A stretch of 64,000 bases of DNA from Sphingobacteriaceae bacterium (GTDB lineage: Bacteria > Bacteroidota > Bacteroidia > B-17B0 > Aurantibacillaceae), in the NCBI GenBank assembly GCA_002319075.1, contig NVQB01000001.1:3100001-3164000 (forward strand), given 5' to 3'. A program made the translations under genes and the position numbers. The notes beneath the pieces are model-generated. The model was given only the letters and a program-made list of their open reading frames with translations, ran no database searches and was not told the origin of the DNA. Within the stretch, counting starts at the first letter, position 1. The number at the start of each line of letters is the position of its first letter. Positions 45,853 through 54,207 of this stretch are shown piece by piece.

Positions 45853-46629
45853 ATGAGCTTGCAGAAAATGAAGGCAATACTGCGCCACAAAGGTTACCAT
45901 CTATTCTCTCGTCCATACGAATTGAATGTGGTTGGCCTTCGGAGCAAGTCGGTAGTTCCGAATCGCTTTGACGATGAAATACACGTCTTCTACAAGGTCT
46001 CCGCACTCAACTGGGATTACCATGTATTCAGAGTGACTACTGATCCCGGAACGTTTTGGCTTAAGCAGCCGATGCAGCCGCAAGGAACAGCGATTCTTGC
46101 CGAAGGCCAGTACCTCAATAGCTATGGGTTAGGAATGCATCAAGGTAAGTACCTCTCGTTAGTTCAGCAGAAACCAATTACGGTGATACGCGACTACAAT
46201 AGGGATGCAGTTCTTGACTTCAGCAATGGGAGCAGGTCAGTCGGAATGTTTGGTATCAACATTCATCGTGCGAGCATCTCAGGCAGCACGAAAATTGTTG
46301 ACAAGTATTCTGCCGGGTGCCAGGTCTTCGAAAACGTAAATGACTTTCAGCTCTTTCTATCGCTCTGCGAAAAGCACAAACAGCAGTATGGAAATCACTT
46401 TACATACACCCTCATCGATTTCAGGGCGGTAAGGAGGCAGAATCTACGGTATGTGCTTGCAAGTGTGGGAGCTGTGAGCATGTTAGGTCTTGGTTATGCA
46501 GCGATAGTCAATCAGGAAAAAATTAAAACAGCGGCGCGGGAAGTAAGCGACTTCCTCTCGGACATTTTTCAAACAAAAACAAATGAAGATAAATTTCAGA
46601 CACATCATTCACCAACTCCTTCAGGATAA
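45853..46629 (+). CDS. YkuD-like (L,D-transpeptidase-type) membrane protein
   Basis: 258 residues. The catalytic pattern is GINIHRASISGS, then YSAGCQVFENVNDFQLF: His about 14-18 residues before a Ser-x-Gly-Cys, as in YkuD enzymes (HxxG...SxGC). A membrane helix lies at about 200-216 (LASVGAVSMLGLGYAAIV). YkuD enzymes cut or form L,D peptide bonds in peptidoglycan; the phage-like ones act as lytic or penetration enzymes. The last 47 bases overlap the next gene. Confidence 0.7.
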   Translation: MSLQKMKAILRHKGYHLFSRPYELNVVGLRSKSVVPNRFDDEIHVFYKVSALNWDYHVFRVTTDPGTFWLKQPMQPQGTAILAEGQYLNSYGLGMHQGKYLSLVQQKPITVIRDYNRDAVLDFSNGSRSVGMFGINIHRASISGSTKIVDKYSAGCQVFENVNDFQLFLSLCEKHKQQYGNHFTYTLIDFRAVRRQNLRYVLASVGAVSMLGLGYAAIVNQEKIKTAAREVSDFLSDIFQTKTNEDKFQTHHSPTPSG

Positions 46630-46807
46630 AGACGGCAATTTTTCTCTCAGGGAGGCCATCGCGCTCACCTATGTTTTAATGAGCATTGTGGCGTGGATAA
46701 GCCAGCAGTTCTTTGGGCTGCATATTCCCGAATATATGTTCTACTCATTCATGAGCATGATAGGTGCTTCGGCCTTTGGCTATTCTCTTGAGAAAAGAAG
46801 CGAATAA
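46583..46807 (+). CDS. Holin-like small membrane protein
   Basis: 74 residues. A short charged start, then two hydrophobic segments (AIALTYVLMSIVAWISQQF and YMFYSFMSMIGASAFGYSL) and a charged tail. This is the usual holin layout. It is placed among lysis-type genes, overlapping the YkuD-like gene. Holin function is an inference from topology and context. Confidence 0.65.
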   Translation: MKINFRHIIHQLLQDKDGNFSLREAIALTYVLMSIVAWISQQFFGLHIPEYMFYSFMSMIGASAFGYSLEKRSE

Positions 46808-46842
46808 AAAGATTAATCAATAACCAACTTAAAAAAACAAAC

Positions 46843-47484
46843 ATGAGAACCTTTCATATTATTCTCGCCTTTTGCGCAGGTCTATTTACAGGATACTTAT
46901 TCTTTGACAGCAGCCTAAGCGCTGGCAACATCCGGTTGACGCCTCCCGGCAAAACTAGGGCGAAGGCAAACACCATCGATGCAACGAAATCGAATGCAAA
47001 TGTTGTATTTAAGAACCGCAATGATATGTTGGCTGGTCAACTTCTGATAGCTAACTCGCAACTCAAAGAAAGTCATGCAGCGCTCCAAAAAGAGAGGAGT
47101 AAAATTAAAGACATGCAAAGACGACTGTTAAGCGGCGGCAGCAATGCAATCGGCGATAGTTTACTTAAACATGAAGTGGCCACTCAAATTGATACGCTTA
47201 ACTCCGTCACCGATTCTTTGGTTTGTGACTACGAGAACAAAGTACATTTTTCAGAATCAATTATTGCGGTTCGCGACTCACAAATTGTGTTGTGTAACAG
47301 TGCTTATCAAGAGATGAAGTCATTAGTCCAGGAACAGGTTGAACGCGAAAGGCAACTAACCGAAAACCTAAATCATGCCCTGAAACAACAAAAACGAAAA
47401 AGGAATCAGAACCGGGTACTTGCAGCAGGAATGCTGTTTGTGTCCGGGCTTACCACTTCCCTTCTTATCAAATACAGGCGCTAA
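46843..47484 (+). CDS. Spanin-like protein with terminal membrane helices
   Basis: 213 residues. An N-terminal hydrophobic segment (FHIILAFCAGLFTGYLFF), a long charged middle with coiled-coil character (about 60-190), and a C-terminal membrane helix (VLAAGMLFVSGLTTSLLI) with a basic end. A protein with a membrane anchor at each end and a helical bridge could act as a spanin that joins the two membranes at lysis. No lipobox is evident, so this is tentative. The neighbours are holin-like proteins. Confidence 0.55.
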   Translation: MRTFHIILAFCAGLFTGYLFFDSSLSAGNIRLTPPGKTRAKANTIDATKSNANVVFKNRNDMLAGQLLIANSQLKESHAALQKERSKIKDMQRRLLSGGSNAIGDSLLKHEVATQIDTLNSVTDSLVCDYENKVHFSESIIAVRDSQIVLCNSAYQEMKSLVQEQVERERQLTENLNHALKQQKRKRNQNRVLAAGMLFVSGLTTSLLIKYRR

Positions 47485-47500
47485 CAAATAAGTAACGACC

Positions 47501-47704
47501 ATGATCAACGAAAAGACAATCGTTTCGTCTGTCACTCTTTTGGCCTCACTCGGTACTTACTTCTATGCGAAAGTTGCCCACAAGGATGCAGTGCCCTATG
47601 TAATGATAGGCGGCTTCATAGGAGCGATAATCGGAGAGGCTATTACGGGGATTGTTATAAAAAACAAAGACAAAGACGACGAAGGCAAAACAAAGAATGA
47701 ATAA
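47501..47704 (+). CDS. Second small two-helix membrane protein (holin-like)
   Basis: 67 residues with two hydrophobic segments (TIVSSVTLLASLGTYFYA and YVMIGGFIGAIIGEAITGIVI) and a charged tail. It overlaps the upstream edge of the longer frame of the next gene. A holin, antiholin or membrane component is likely by context. Confidence 0.6.
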   Translation: MINEKTIVSSVTLLASLGTYFYAKVAHKDAVPYVMIGGFIGAIIGEAITGIVIKNKDKDDEGKTKNE

Positions 47705-47816
47705 CCCGCACAAGGTTCGGGGATCAATAACCAACGCTATTAAACGACTTGTACAGTTTTTAGCACCTACCCTTTTTGATCGACTTAGAGCCAAATGCAC
47801 AAAAACAGAAACAAAT

Positions 47817-48380
47817 ATGGCAACACAAATCATAGACGACGGTGCGAGTCTTAAAATTGTCACCAATGGAGTACCGAAGTTCGTCCTTAAATCAAATGTT
47901 GTAACGGTAGAGACGCTGTTCAATGGCAAGATCAAAATTGACATTGGCAAAGACCCATTGCATAACATTTACGTGGATCAGGCCACTGTTGACAACCCTG
48001 TTAGCGTGAGTCCGGACGACCTGCGTGATAAGATCGAAGCGATGCTTGAACCAGTGTCGATGGCTGGTACTACCGCGACGGCAGCTAATCAGTTGATCCA
48101 AACAGCTGAACTCCAAAATATCAAAAACTCCGTTCAGAATGTAAACACTGTTTTGAACGTGATGAATGATAACATGGTACTGGAACCCAAGTTGGTGGAT
48201 GAAACTGAAGGTCGTGTAATCTACAAAGGCTACGCGGTTCCCGGTACGGCTGGTAATACTGCGGTGTGGGCAATCCAGCGTGTCACCAATGACGATGGAA
48301 ACTTGTCTTACCATTGGGCTCTTGGCAACAAGAACTTCGACAAGCGCTGGGATATGCGTCGTGAGTACCAATACAGCTAG
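47817..48380 (+). CDS. Phage-type structural protein, possible receptor-binding or fibre-like
   Basis: 187 residues from the ATG at 47817; a longer frame from 47697 overlaps the previous gene. The middle has beta and helical segments. The C-terminus, VIYKGYAVPGTAGNTAVWAIQRV and then NKNFDKRWDMRREYQY, follows a pattern I know from phage structural proteins (Y.G.a.pGta.s..W.I.ri ... f...WddR.sl.Y). This is the best sequence-level hint that the block is viral. It ends the structural block, before a terminator. Confidence 0.7.
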   Translation: MATQIIDDGASLKIVTNGVPKFVLKSNVVTVETLFNGKIKIDIGKDPLHNIYVDQATVDNPVSVSPDDLRDKIEAMLEPVSMAGTTATAANQLIQTAELQNIKNSVQNVNTVLNVMNDNMVLEPKLVDETEGRVIYKGYAVPGTAGNTAVWAIQRVTNDDGNLSYHWALGNKNFDKRWDMRREYQYS

Positions 48381-48391
48381 ACTCTAACCTT

Positions 48392-48424
48392 AAAACTTCC
48401 TCCTGGATTCAGGGGGAAGTTTTT
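48392..48424 (+). terminator. Strong terminator at the end of the virion-like block
   Basis: AAAACTTCCTCCTG pairs with CAGGGGGAAGTTTT around GATT (one T-G pair), followed by T residues. It separates the structural block from the methylase-RadA gene. Confidence 0.9.
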
Positions 48425-48439
48425 AATCATTCAAAACTA

Positions 48440-50239
48440 TTGAAAACACCAATAACATATTACGGAGGTAAACAAACTATACTGAAGTACTTGCTCAGCA
48501 TGATTCCTGAACACCGGTTGTACTGCGAGCCTTTTTTTGGCGGCGGCGCTTTGTTTTTTGCAAAGCCCAAAGCGGAGGTCGAAGTAATCAACGACGTGAA
48601 TGGTGAAGTGGTCAATTTTTTTAAGGTACTTAAAACAAAATTTCCAGCGTTGCAGAAAGAAATACAAGCAACGTTGCACAGCCGAGAATTGTATCGTATC
48701 GCGATACAGATCTACAACGATCCCGAGTCGCATTCCGATGTGAAACGCGCATGGGCTTTATGGACAGCAACTAATCAAGGGTTTGCAGGAATGATTGGTT
48801 CGTGGGGCTTTGGTAAGACTAATTCAAAGGAGAATGCGGTTGCAGCAAAGCGCGAGGCGTTTATCGAGGCATACGAGAATCGTCTAAGGACTGTCCAAGT
48901 CGAGAACAATGACGCTTTGAAAGTGATAGCTCGATGCAATGAAAAAGATGCATTTATATATTGTGATCCACCGTACATCGGATCGGATCAAGGTCACTAC
49001 GATGGTTACACCGAAGCTGAATATGAAAAATTGTTGCAAGCACTTTCAAAAGCAAAGGCCAAGTTTCTACTCAGCAGTTATCCTTCCGAAATTCTTTCCA
49101 AGTATATCCGGAAGAACGGCTGGAAAACCAAGAAGATCGAAAAGTACGTGGCTGTAACTAAGCTAACTGAAAAGCGCAAGACCGAGGTGCTGGTTTACAA
49201 CTATGATCTTGCAAGGATCACCCCGCACATCGGTGTTGAAGCAGAAAAAGAAACCGTGGCTCTTGCTGGCCACATTCAACAAAACAAAAATCAAATGAAA
49301 AAAAATCCATATGCGGACATTTGGAGGGAAAGTCTTTTTATCGAACGTTTCCTTGGCTTTCATGGTAAAGTTTTATATAAAAATACATTCGGCATTTTTA
49401 TAGACGAGCTGCAAAAAGCTATTGAAGAAAAAAAGATCAGAAAAACATCTCCGGTTGCGAAGGAGATTAATGCAATTCAGAAAGCCGCCGTTGATCAGTT
49501 TAACAAAATGTATCAGGCGGATTACTTTGTTCTGAAACCGGCAACTATAAAGCACCTGAACGAAATCGTGGCCAAGTGGCAGAATACTGTTGAAGTTTCA
49601 GATAAAATATACGCTAAATCAAAGAAGAAAGTAAAAGCCTTGAACGGAGTAAGTGAGCGAAATGCTGCGATCATTTCCAGTTCGCAGTTTGCAAATCTTG
49701 AATTTGCAACCATCGGACTAAAAGACAAATGGAAGGATTTTATCGGTGATCCTTCACCGGGATTCACTGCGATGGTGTTCGGTATGCCTAAAATGGGTAA
49801 GAGCTACCTGTGCGTCGACTTCGCCAGCTATCTGGCAAAGAATCATGGGAAGGTTCTATACGTGAGCAAGGAAGAGTTTATGAGTCCAACGCTTGCACTA
49901 AAGATCAAAGATAAAGAAGCCGCCAACGAGAACCTGGATATTGCGGGAACGATCCCTACAGATCTTTCGCCCTATGGTTTTGTATTCCTCGACAGTGTCA
50001 CCAGCTTGAAACTTGCACCTGATCAATTGAAACGGCTGGAAGAAAAATATCCGAATATCAGCTTCGTGTATGTTTTTCAGGTAACCAAAGCCGGATCAGC
50101 ACGTGGAACGAACGAATACATGCACAACGTTGATGTTGTCATTGAAATCCCGGAGAAAGGGAAGGCCATCCAGTTCGGTCGCTTTAATCAGGGAGGGAAG
50201 ATGGATATTTTTTCTCCAGAATTGTATCCCGCTGCCTAA
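48440..50239 (+). CDS. DNA adenine methylase fused to a RadA-like ATPase
   Basis: 599 residues from a TTG start. Residues 1-260 are a D12-class adenine methylase: ITYYGGKQTI at the N-terminus, EPFFGGGALFF, and DPPY at 176-179. A helical linker (about 290-400) follows. Residues 425-599 are a RecA-type ATPase with Walker A GMPKMGKS (448-455), FVFLD (514-518), and a C-terminal FQVTKAGSARG...HNVDVVIE...QFGRFNQGG, parallel to the RadA/Sms pattern including the KNRFG-like loop. It may methylate element DNA and act in recombination or genome handling. A fusion of these two activities is unusual. It is the only ATPase next to the viral block. Confidence 0.88.
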   Translation: MKTPITYYGGKQTILKYLLSMIPEHRLYCEPFFGGGALFFAKPKAEVEVINDVNGEVVNFFKVLKTKFPALQKEIQATLHSRELYRIAIQIYNDPESHSDVKRAWALWTATNQGFAGMIGSWGFGKTNSKENAVAAKREAFIEAYENRLRTVQVENNDALKVIARCNEKDAFIYCDPPYIGSDQGHYDGYTEAEYEKLLQALSKAKAKFLLSSYPSEILSKYIRKNGWKTKKIEKYVAVTKLTEKRKTEVLVYNYDLARITPHIGVEAEKETVALAGHIQQNKNQMKKNPYADIWRESLFIERFLGFHGKVLYKNTFGIFIDELQKAIEEKKIRKTSPVAKEINAIQKAAVDQFNKMYQADYFVLKPATIKHLNEIVAKWQNTVEVSDKIYAKSKKKVKALNGVSERNAAIISSSQFANLEFATIGLKDKWKDFIGDPSPGFTAMVFGMPKMGKSYLCVDFASYLAKNHGKVLYVSKEEFMSPTLALKIKDKEAANENLDIAGTIPTDLSPYGFVFLDSVTSLKLAPDQLKRLEEKYPNISFVYVFQVTKAGSARGTNEYMHNVDVVIEIPEKGKAIQFGRFNQGGKMDIFSPELYPAA

Positions 50240-50271
50240 AAAATTACTCTCTCCTCGGCATTTTGGGCAAC

Positions 50272-51522
50272 CTAAACGTGTTTCTGCCCGAAAGCGTTCA
50301 ATTGCTCAAGAGAATAGCCTTTAATTTTGAATAAGTTAACGTACCTAATTTCATCTGAACTTTCCATAAAATCGTGATAGATATTTGCTAGCGAATTAAG
50401 CAAGTTTTTTGCTACTCGATCTTTATCAATGAGGGCCATTGCCGCCGCGATCTGAGAAAAGGTACTTACCGGAATGAAGATTGGCAATTCAGACTTTTGA
50501 TGTTGCGTGATAATCGTCTTTGAATTCTCAGGGGTAAGAACAGTCTTACTACTTAGTAAACAAATTTTCAGAACATATTCGACATTGTTTAAGGCGGAGA
50601 CTAGTTTTGGGTCTTCAAGTTTGTAAGCGTCTGTAATGATCTCTTTTTCGGTGTTATTCAATTGAAGGATCGCCTTTGTAATTGCAGCATGCCGTTTGGT
50701 AGGTTTCAAACTTTGAACATATTTAGATTCAATTAGGAGTGTGCGGTTATTGTCTATTATTATGTAGTCGCAGAATTCCGTTCCGTCAATATTTTTTGGA
50801 CTAACAAAGAAATCTATGCCGTCTGTCATAACTCTATTTAGGATTGCGGTGACTGAAAATTCCTGATAGTATCCATGTTTTCCATCCCCTTGGAAATCTT
50901 GCTGGTTGAAAGCCTGTCCAAAAAAGAAATCTTCCTTGTTAAAGGGCTGGTCAAAGGGCAGATGAATAGTTGTTGGTTTTTCTTGCGCTGAATGATCTGT
51001 GTTAGATATTTTTATCGAAAAACCGATTTTACTATCTTCTGGTAGGTAGGGCAGTTCGGTAGTACGCAAATCATAGTTTTTATATTCCGGATTGTTATAG
51101 ATATTGAAGACCCATTTATCGAATTCTGCTCGTTCTATGTCTAACTTTGCTTCAGTTCTAAAAATTGGGTGCGCTAGTTCATTATACAATGCAATAATAA
51201 TCTCAGAGGATTGTAACAATTTGATAGCAAAAAAATCAAAGCCCTTGTGTATTTGATCTTCCTCACTTAATTTCTCAGCATTGACAAATAAGGGTTCGTC
51301 AGATCGGTCATAAATATATAAGGTGCAGCTTCTTGGAGTTACATTAGGATTTCTTAAAACTAGTTCCAAGGGGCAGCCAGAAATTATACTGTCTGTCACA
51401 GATGCTTCAAGTTTTATCAATAGCGCGGGCTTATCCTCACTATCCAAGTCTAACCAAAAGCCTTGAGCAAGCTGCTGTAGTTTTTCAAATACGGGTGTTG
51501 AAGGAATGTAAAGACCTGACAT
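50272..51522 (-). CDS. Unknown protein with nuclease-like core
   Basis: 416 residues, read against the viral block. In the middle (about residues 230-275) it has DGIDFFVSPKNIDGTEFCDYIIID then RTLLIESKYVQS, an Asp...Glu-x-Lys arrangement seen in PD-(D/E)xK nucleases. Its N-terminal third is beta-rich. It could be a defence nuclease carried by the element, or the first gene of the neighbouring island. No family was recognised. Confidence 0.6.
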   Translation of the reverse strand: MSGLYIPSTPVFEKLQQLAQGFWLDLDSEDKPALLIKLEASVTDSIISGCPLELVLRNPNVTPRSCTLYIYDRSDEPLFVNAEKLSEEDQIHKGFDFFAIKLLQSSEIIIALYNELAHPIFRTEAKLDIERAEFDKWVFNIYNNPEYKNYDLRTTELPYLPEDSKIGFSIKISNTDHSAQEKPTTIHLPFDQPFNKEDFFFGQAFNQQDFQGDGKHGYYQEFSVTAILNRVMTDGIDFFVSPKNIDGTEFCDYIIIDNNRTLLIESKYVQSLKPTKRHAAITKAILQLNNTEKEIITDAYKLEDPKLVSALNNVEYVLKICLLSSKTVLTPENSKTIITQHQKSELPIFIPVSTFSQIAAAMALIDKDRVAKNLLNSLANIYHDFMESSDEIRYVNLFKIKGYSLEQLNAFGQKHV

Positions 51523-51632
51523 AGTAATTGGGATTTGAATGAGATCTAATTTCAGAATAAATCAAATGCAACCTAATATTTTTTACGTTTTTTTACACCA
51601 AATAGGAAAGCCAAGAAAAAATTAAAAATAAT

Positions 51633-51652
51633 ATTGTACTATTCGGTACAAT
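51633..51652. promoter_or_regulatory. Operator-like inverted repeat in front of the TetR gene
   Basis: ATTGTACtattcgGTACAAT. It overlaps the -33 TTG (51634-51636) of the promoter whose -7 box is at 51656-51663, so a bound repressor would block transcription. A related site lies upstream of the hydrolase gene. Confidence 0.65.
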
Positions 51653-51655
51653 TAC

Positions 51656-51663
51656 TATATTTG
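51656..51663 (+). promoter_or_regulatory. TetR-gene promoter box (TATATTTG)
   Basis: This matches TAnnTTTG with a -33 TTG at 51634-51636, about 19 bases upstream. It lies 20 bases before the GTG start. Confidence 0.65.
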
Positions 51664-51683
51664 TACCATAATTATTTTGAGCA

Positions 51684-52262
51684 GTGGCTGGTAGACCTAA
51701 AATATACGATAATGAAGTTGCTCTTGACAAGGCGACAGAGGTGTTTTGGAAGAAAGGTTACGAAGTTGCTTCTGCAGAGGACCTTTTAAAAGCAATGGGC
51801 ATAGGTAAGGGTAGTTTTTACTTAGCATATAAAAATGGGAAGCAAGAGTTATTTGAAAAATCACTACAAAGATTTTTCTACAAGTATTTTGATCAATTCT
51901 TGAAGGGTCTAAAAACAATTGAAAATCCAGTAGACTCTATAAAGGCATTTTATTATCAAATGAGTGATGAGGCTTCCGGGCCACATATTAATGGTTGCTA
52001 TTTTAGTAATGCAATAATACAGGTTGAGAAACAAGAGGTGAAAGATCAAGCCGCTGCCATTATGATGAAAATATCAAATTGCTTTTCAGAAGTACTAATT
52101 ACTGCAAAACAGAAAGGAGTTTTAGACTTTAAAGTACCGAAAGACATTTTGCCCTTATATTTCCTCAATCTTTGGAGTGGCCTAAATATAACAAGGCAAT
52201 TAGAGAAAAACCCTAAAAAAATTAAAAAGCTCATAGATGAGCATTTTAAACAGATAGTATAA
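51684..52262 (+). CDS. TetR/AcrR-family transcriptional regulator
   Basis: 192 residues from a GTG start. The N-terminal HTH is typical: AGRPKIYDNEVALDKATEVFWKKGYE, then LLKAMGIGKGSFYLAYKNGKQELFEKSL. The C-terminal helical domain senses an unknown ligand. It is followed by a hydrolase, SDR and thiolase on the same strand, and GTAC-containing inverted repeats lie in front of both this gene and the hydrolase. It probably represses itself and the downstream genes. Confidence 0.9.
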   Translation: MAGRPKIYDNEVALDKATEVFWKKGYEVASAEDLLKAMGIGKGSFYLAYKNGKQELFEKSLQRFFYKYFDQFLKGLKTIENPVDSIKAFYYQMSDEASGPHINGCYFSNAIIQVEKQEVKDQAAAIMMKISNCFSEVLITAKQKGVLDFKVPKDILPLYFLNLWSGLNITRQLEKNPKKIKKLIDEHFKQIV

Positions 52263-52347
52263 TTTTTTTGATCAATTTTGTACCAAATAGTAAAATATAG
52301 ATATGAAAACAAATTACGATGACACAAGCTAGCGATTTTTTTTAAAT

Positions 52348-52373
52348 AATTATGTACCGATTGGTACATAATT
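52348..52373. promoter_or_regulatory. Second TetR operator-like inverted repeat
   Basis: AATTATGTACC and GGTACATAATT form perfect 11-bp arms around GATT. It lies 45 bases before the hydrolase ATG and shares the GTAC core with the site at 51633. Confidence 0.7.
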
Positions 52374-52418
52374 GTAATAAAAACATTAATTAAAAAAATA
52401 CAATTTAAAAGTAGAAAA

Positions 52419-53339
52419 ATGAAAAAATTAAAATTGACTCTTGCACTATTTGTTGCATTAGTAGCCAATATAAACAACAGTTTTGCTCAAAAAACAGAAT
52501 CAAAAAATAAAACAAAAAACATGACAGAAACACAGTATGCAGTAATCGATAATCAAAAGATTGCTTATCGAAAAATTGGAAAAGGAACACCAATTATTTT
52601 AGTTAATCGTTTTCGTGGAACATTGGACACATGGGATCCACTTTTTCTTGAACTATTAGCAAAAAACAATACCGTTATAACATTTGATTATGCGGGTATT
52701 GGGTATTCAACAGGCGAATTACCTCTTCACATTAACGAGCTGTCAGCGGAAGTAACCAAGCTGGCTGACTATCTGAAAATTGATAAGTTCAACGTAATGG
52801 GTTGGTCTTACGGTGGATGGATAGCGCAGTATGTAACATTTTTAAATCCCAATAGGATATTAAAGACTGTTCTAATCGGTACTAATCCAATGGGGAAAAA
52901 TGATGTGCCTTTTGAACCAATATTTTTAGAAAAAGCTTTGAAACCTGCAAATGATTTTGAAGACTATGTAGCTATTTTCTTTGAACCAAAATCAGAAAAA
53001 AGTAGAGCAGCAGCGAAAGCTTCAATGGACAGAATATTTGCACATGCTGACGTATCGAAAATTCCTGCTACACAAGATTTATTTCAACGTTACTTTGCAG
53101 CAAATAAAGCCATAGGAGAAGACAAAGAAAATTATAGAGCAGCATACGCTACTTTAAAAACGCCAGTTTTGGTAATCTCAGGTGACCATGATGTTTCTTT
53201 TGCTACAGAAAATTGGTTCCCGTTGTTAAAGAAAGCGGCTTCGATTCAGCATATAATATTTCCTGAATCGGGTCATGCTCCTCAATTTCAATATCCGGAG
53301 CTATCTACAAGCTATATAAACACTTTTCTTGCAAACTAA
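52419..53339 (+). CDS. Secreted alpha/beta hydrolase
   Basis: 306 residues with an N-terminal signal peptide (about 1-23, ending in SFAQ). The alpha/beta hydrolase core starts near residue 40, with an NRFRGTLDTWDP-type oxyanion region and the nucleophile elbow GWSYGGW. A late GDHDVSF and a His near the C-terminus (ESGHAP) complete a Ser-Asp-His triad. The substrate is unknown; it could hydrolyse esters or lactones in the periplasm. It is controlled, by site position, by the upstream TetR protein. Confidence 0.85.
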   Translation: MKKLKLTLALFVALVANINNSFAQKTESKNKTKNMTETQYAVIDNQKIAYRKIGKGTPIILVNRFRGTLDTWDPLFLELLAKNNTVITFDYAGIGYSTGELPLHINELSAEVTKLADYLKIDKFNVMGWSYGGWIAQYVTFLNPNRILKTVLIGTNPMGKNDVPFEPIFLEKALKPANDFEDYVAIFFEPKSEKSRAAAKASMDRIFAHADVSKIPATQDLFQRYFAANKAIGEDKENYRAAYATLKTPVLVISGDHDVSFATENWFPLLKKAASIQHIIFPESGHAPQFQYPELSTSYINTFLAN

Positions 53340-53409
53340 TTAACTAAATAAATCAGGCAGTAATTTACAATACGAAAATTGCTGCCTGTTATTAAAACTA
53401 AAGAACAAC

Positions 53410-54102
53410 ATGAAATTAACAGGTAAAACAATAGTAATCACTGGTTCAAACCGTGGAATTGGAAAAGAATTGCTGTTAGCAGCATTAAAAGAAAATCCAG
53501 AAAAGATATATGCTACAGCAAGAGATACTAGCAAAATAGAAACAAATGATCCTCGAGTTCATAAAATTAATCTGGACTTGAACGACCCCGAATCAATTAA
53601 GAAAATGTCAACTTTTCAGAATATTGATGTTCTAATAAACAATGCTGGTGCTCTGGCTTATGATAATATCTCATTTGATAAGGATTTAAATATGTCTACT
53701 AATTATTATGGAACACTTGCTTTAACCGATACTCTTATTCCTAACATGAATAATGGTGGTATAATAGCCAATGTTTGCTCCATATTAGCATTAACTCCTA
53801 TGGCGTTTACAAAGAAATATTCTGCATCCAAAGCAGCACTACATTCCGCAACGCAATCCTACAGAATGCAACTCAAAAAAGAAAATATTCATGTTTTAGG
53901 AATATATCCTGCAACGATAGATACTGACATGGCAAAAGATTTTGGGGATATGCAAAAGGCTGATCCAATAACTACAGCTCAAAATATTTTAAAAGGGATT
54001 GAAGAGGGCATTGAATATATATTCCCTGATAATGGTTCCAATTATGTAGGGAATGAATTCATGAAAAATCCTGCTAGTTTAGAAAAAATGTTTGCACAAT
54101 AA
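53410..54102 (+). CDS. Short-chain dehydrogenase/reductase (SDR)
   Basis: 230 residues. A Rossmann start VITGSNRGIGKELL, an NNAG motif (DVLINNAGAL) and the catalytic YSASK tetrad region (KKYSASKAALHSATQSYRM). The size is that of a classical SDR. It probably oxidises or reduces an alcohol/ketone with NAD(P)H and belongs with the hydrolase and thiolase, although no substrate can be named. Confidence 0.88.
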   Translation: MKLTGKTIVITGSNRGIGKELLLAALKENPEKIYATARDTSKIETNDPRVHKINLDLNDPESIKKMSTFQNIDVLINNAGALAYDNISFDKDLNMSTNYYGTLALTDTLIPNMNNGGIIANVCSILALTPMAFTKKYSASKAALHSATQSYRMQLKKENIHVLGIYPATIDTDMAKDFGDMQKADPITTAQNILKGIEEGIEYIFPDNGSNYVGNEFMKNPASLEKMFAQ

Positions 54103-54207
54103 CTTTAATAACAATTTTAATAACTGGCGCATCATCCTGATTTGTGATCAAATCGGAAATAGAAAAATAGTTTTTTTAATTTAAAATATACAGTTCGCTA
54201 TTTTGTT

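Larger units (their letters stand above)
21226..50240. mobile_element. Integrated element: serine recombinase, defence island and tailless-virus-like module
   Basis: The left edge is the tRNA-Cys, into which the recombinase gene reads. The content runs in order: recombination operon, defence genes (RM, HNH, Hachiman, TIR-STAND), regulatory region with short repeats, a block of 18 packed co-directional virion/lysis-like genes, and an adenine methylase/RadA-like fusion. No tail, portal or terminase gene is present. I found no repeat of the tRNA 3' end to the right, so the end given (after the fusion gene) is an estimate; large serine recombinases often leave only a very short shared core. The 50.3-51.5 kb nuclease-like gene could also belong to it. 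Confidence 0.7.

Noticed and set aside
48464-48472. A GGAGGT ribosome-binding site that would support a later start of the methylase fusion
   Set aside because: It lies inside the conserved YYGGK coding motif of the methylase, so the TTG start upstream is preferred.
37169-50240. A conventional tailed prophage or a conjugative element
   Set aside because: I searched the translated genes for terminase, portal, HK97 capsid, tape-measure, baseplate, relaxase and VirB4/TraG-type motifs and saw none.
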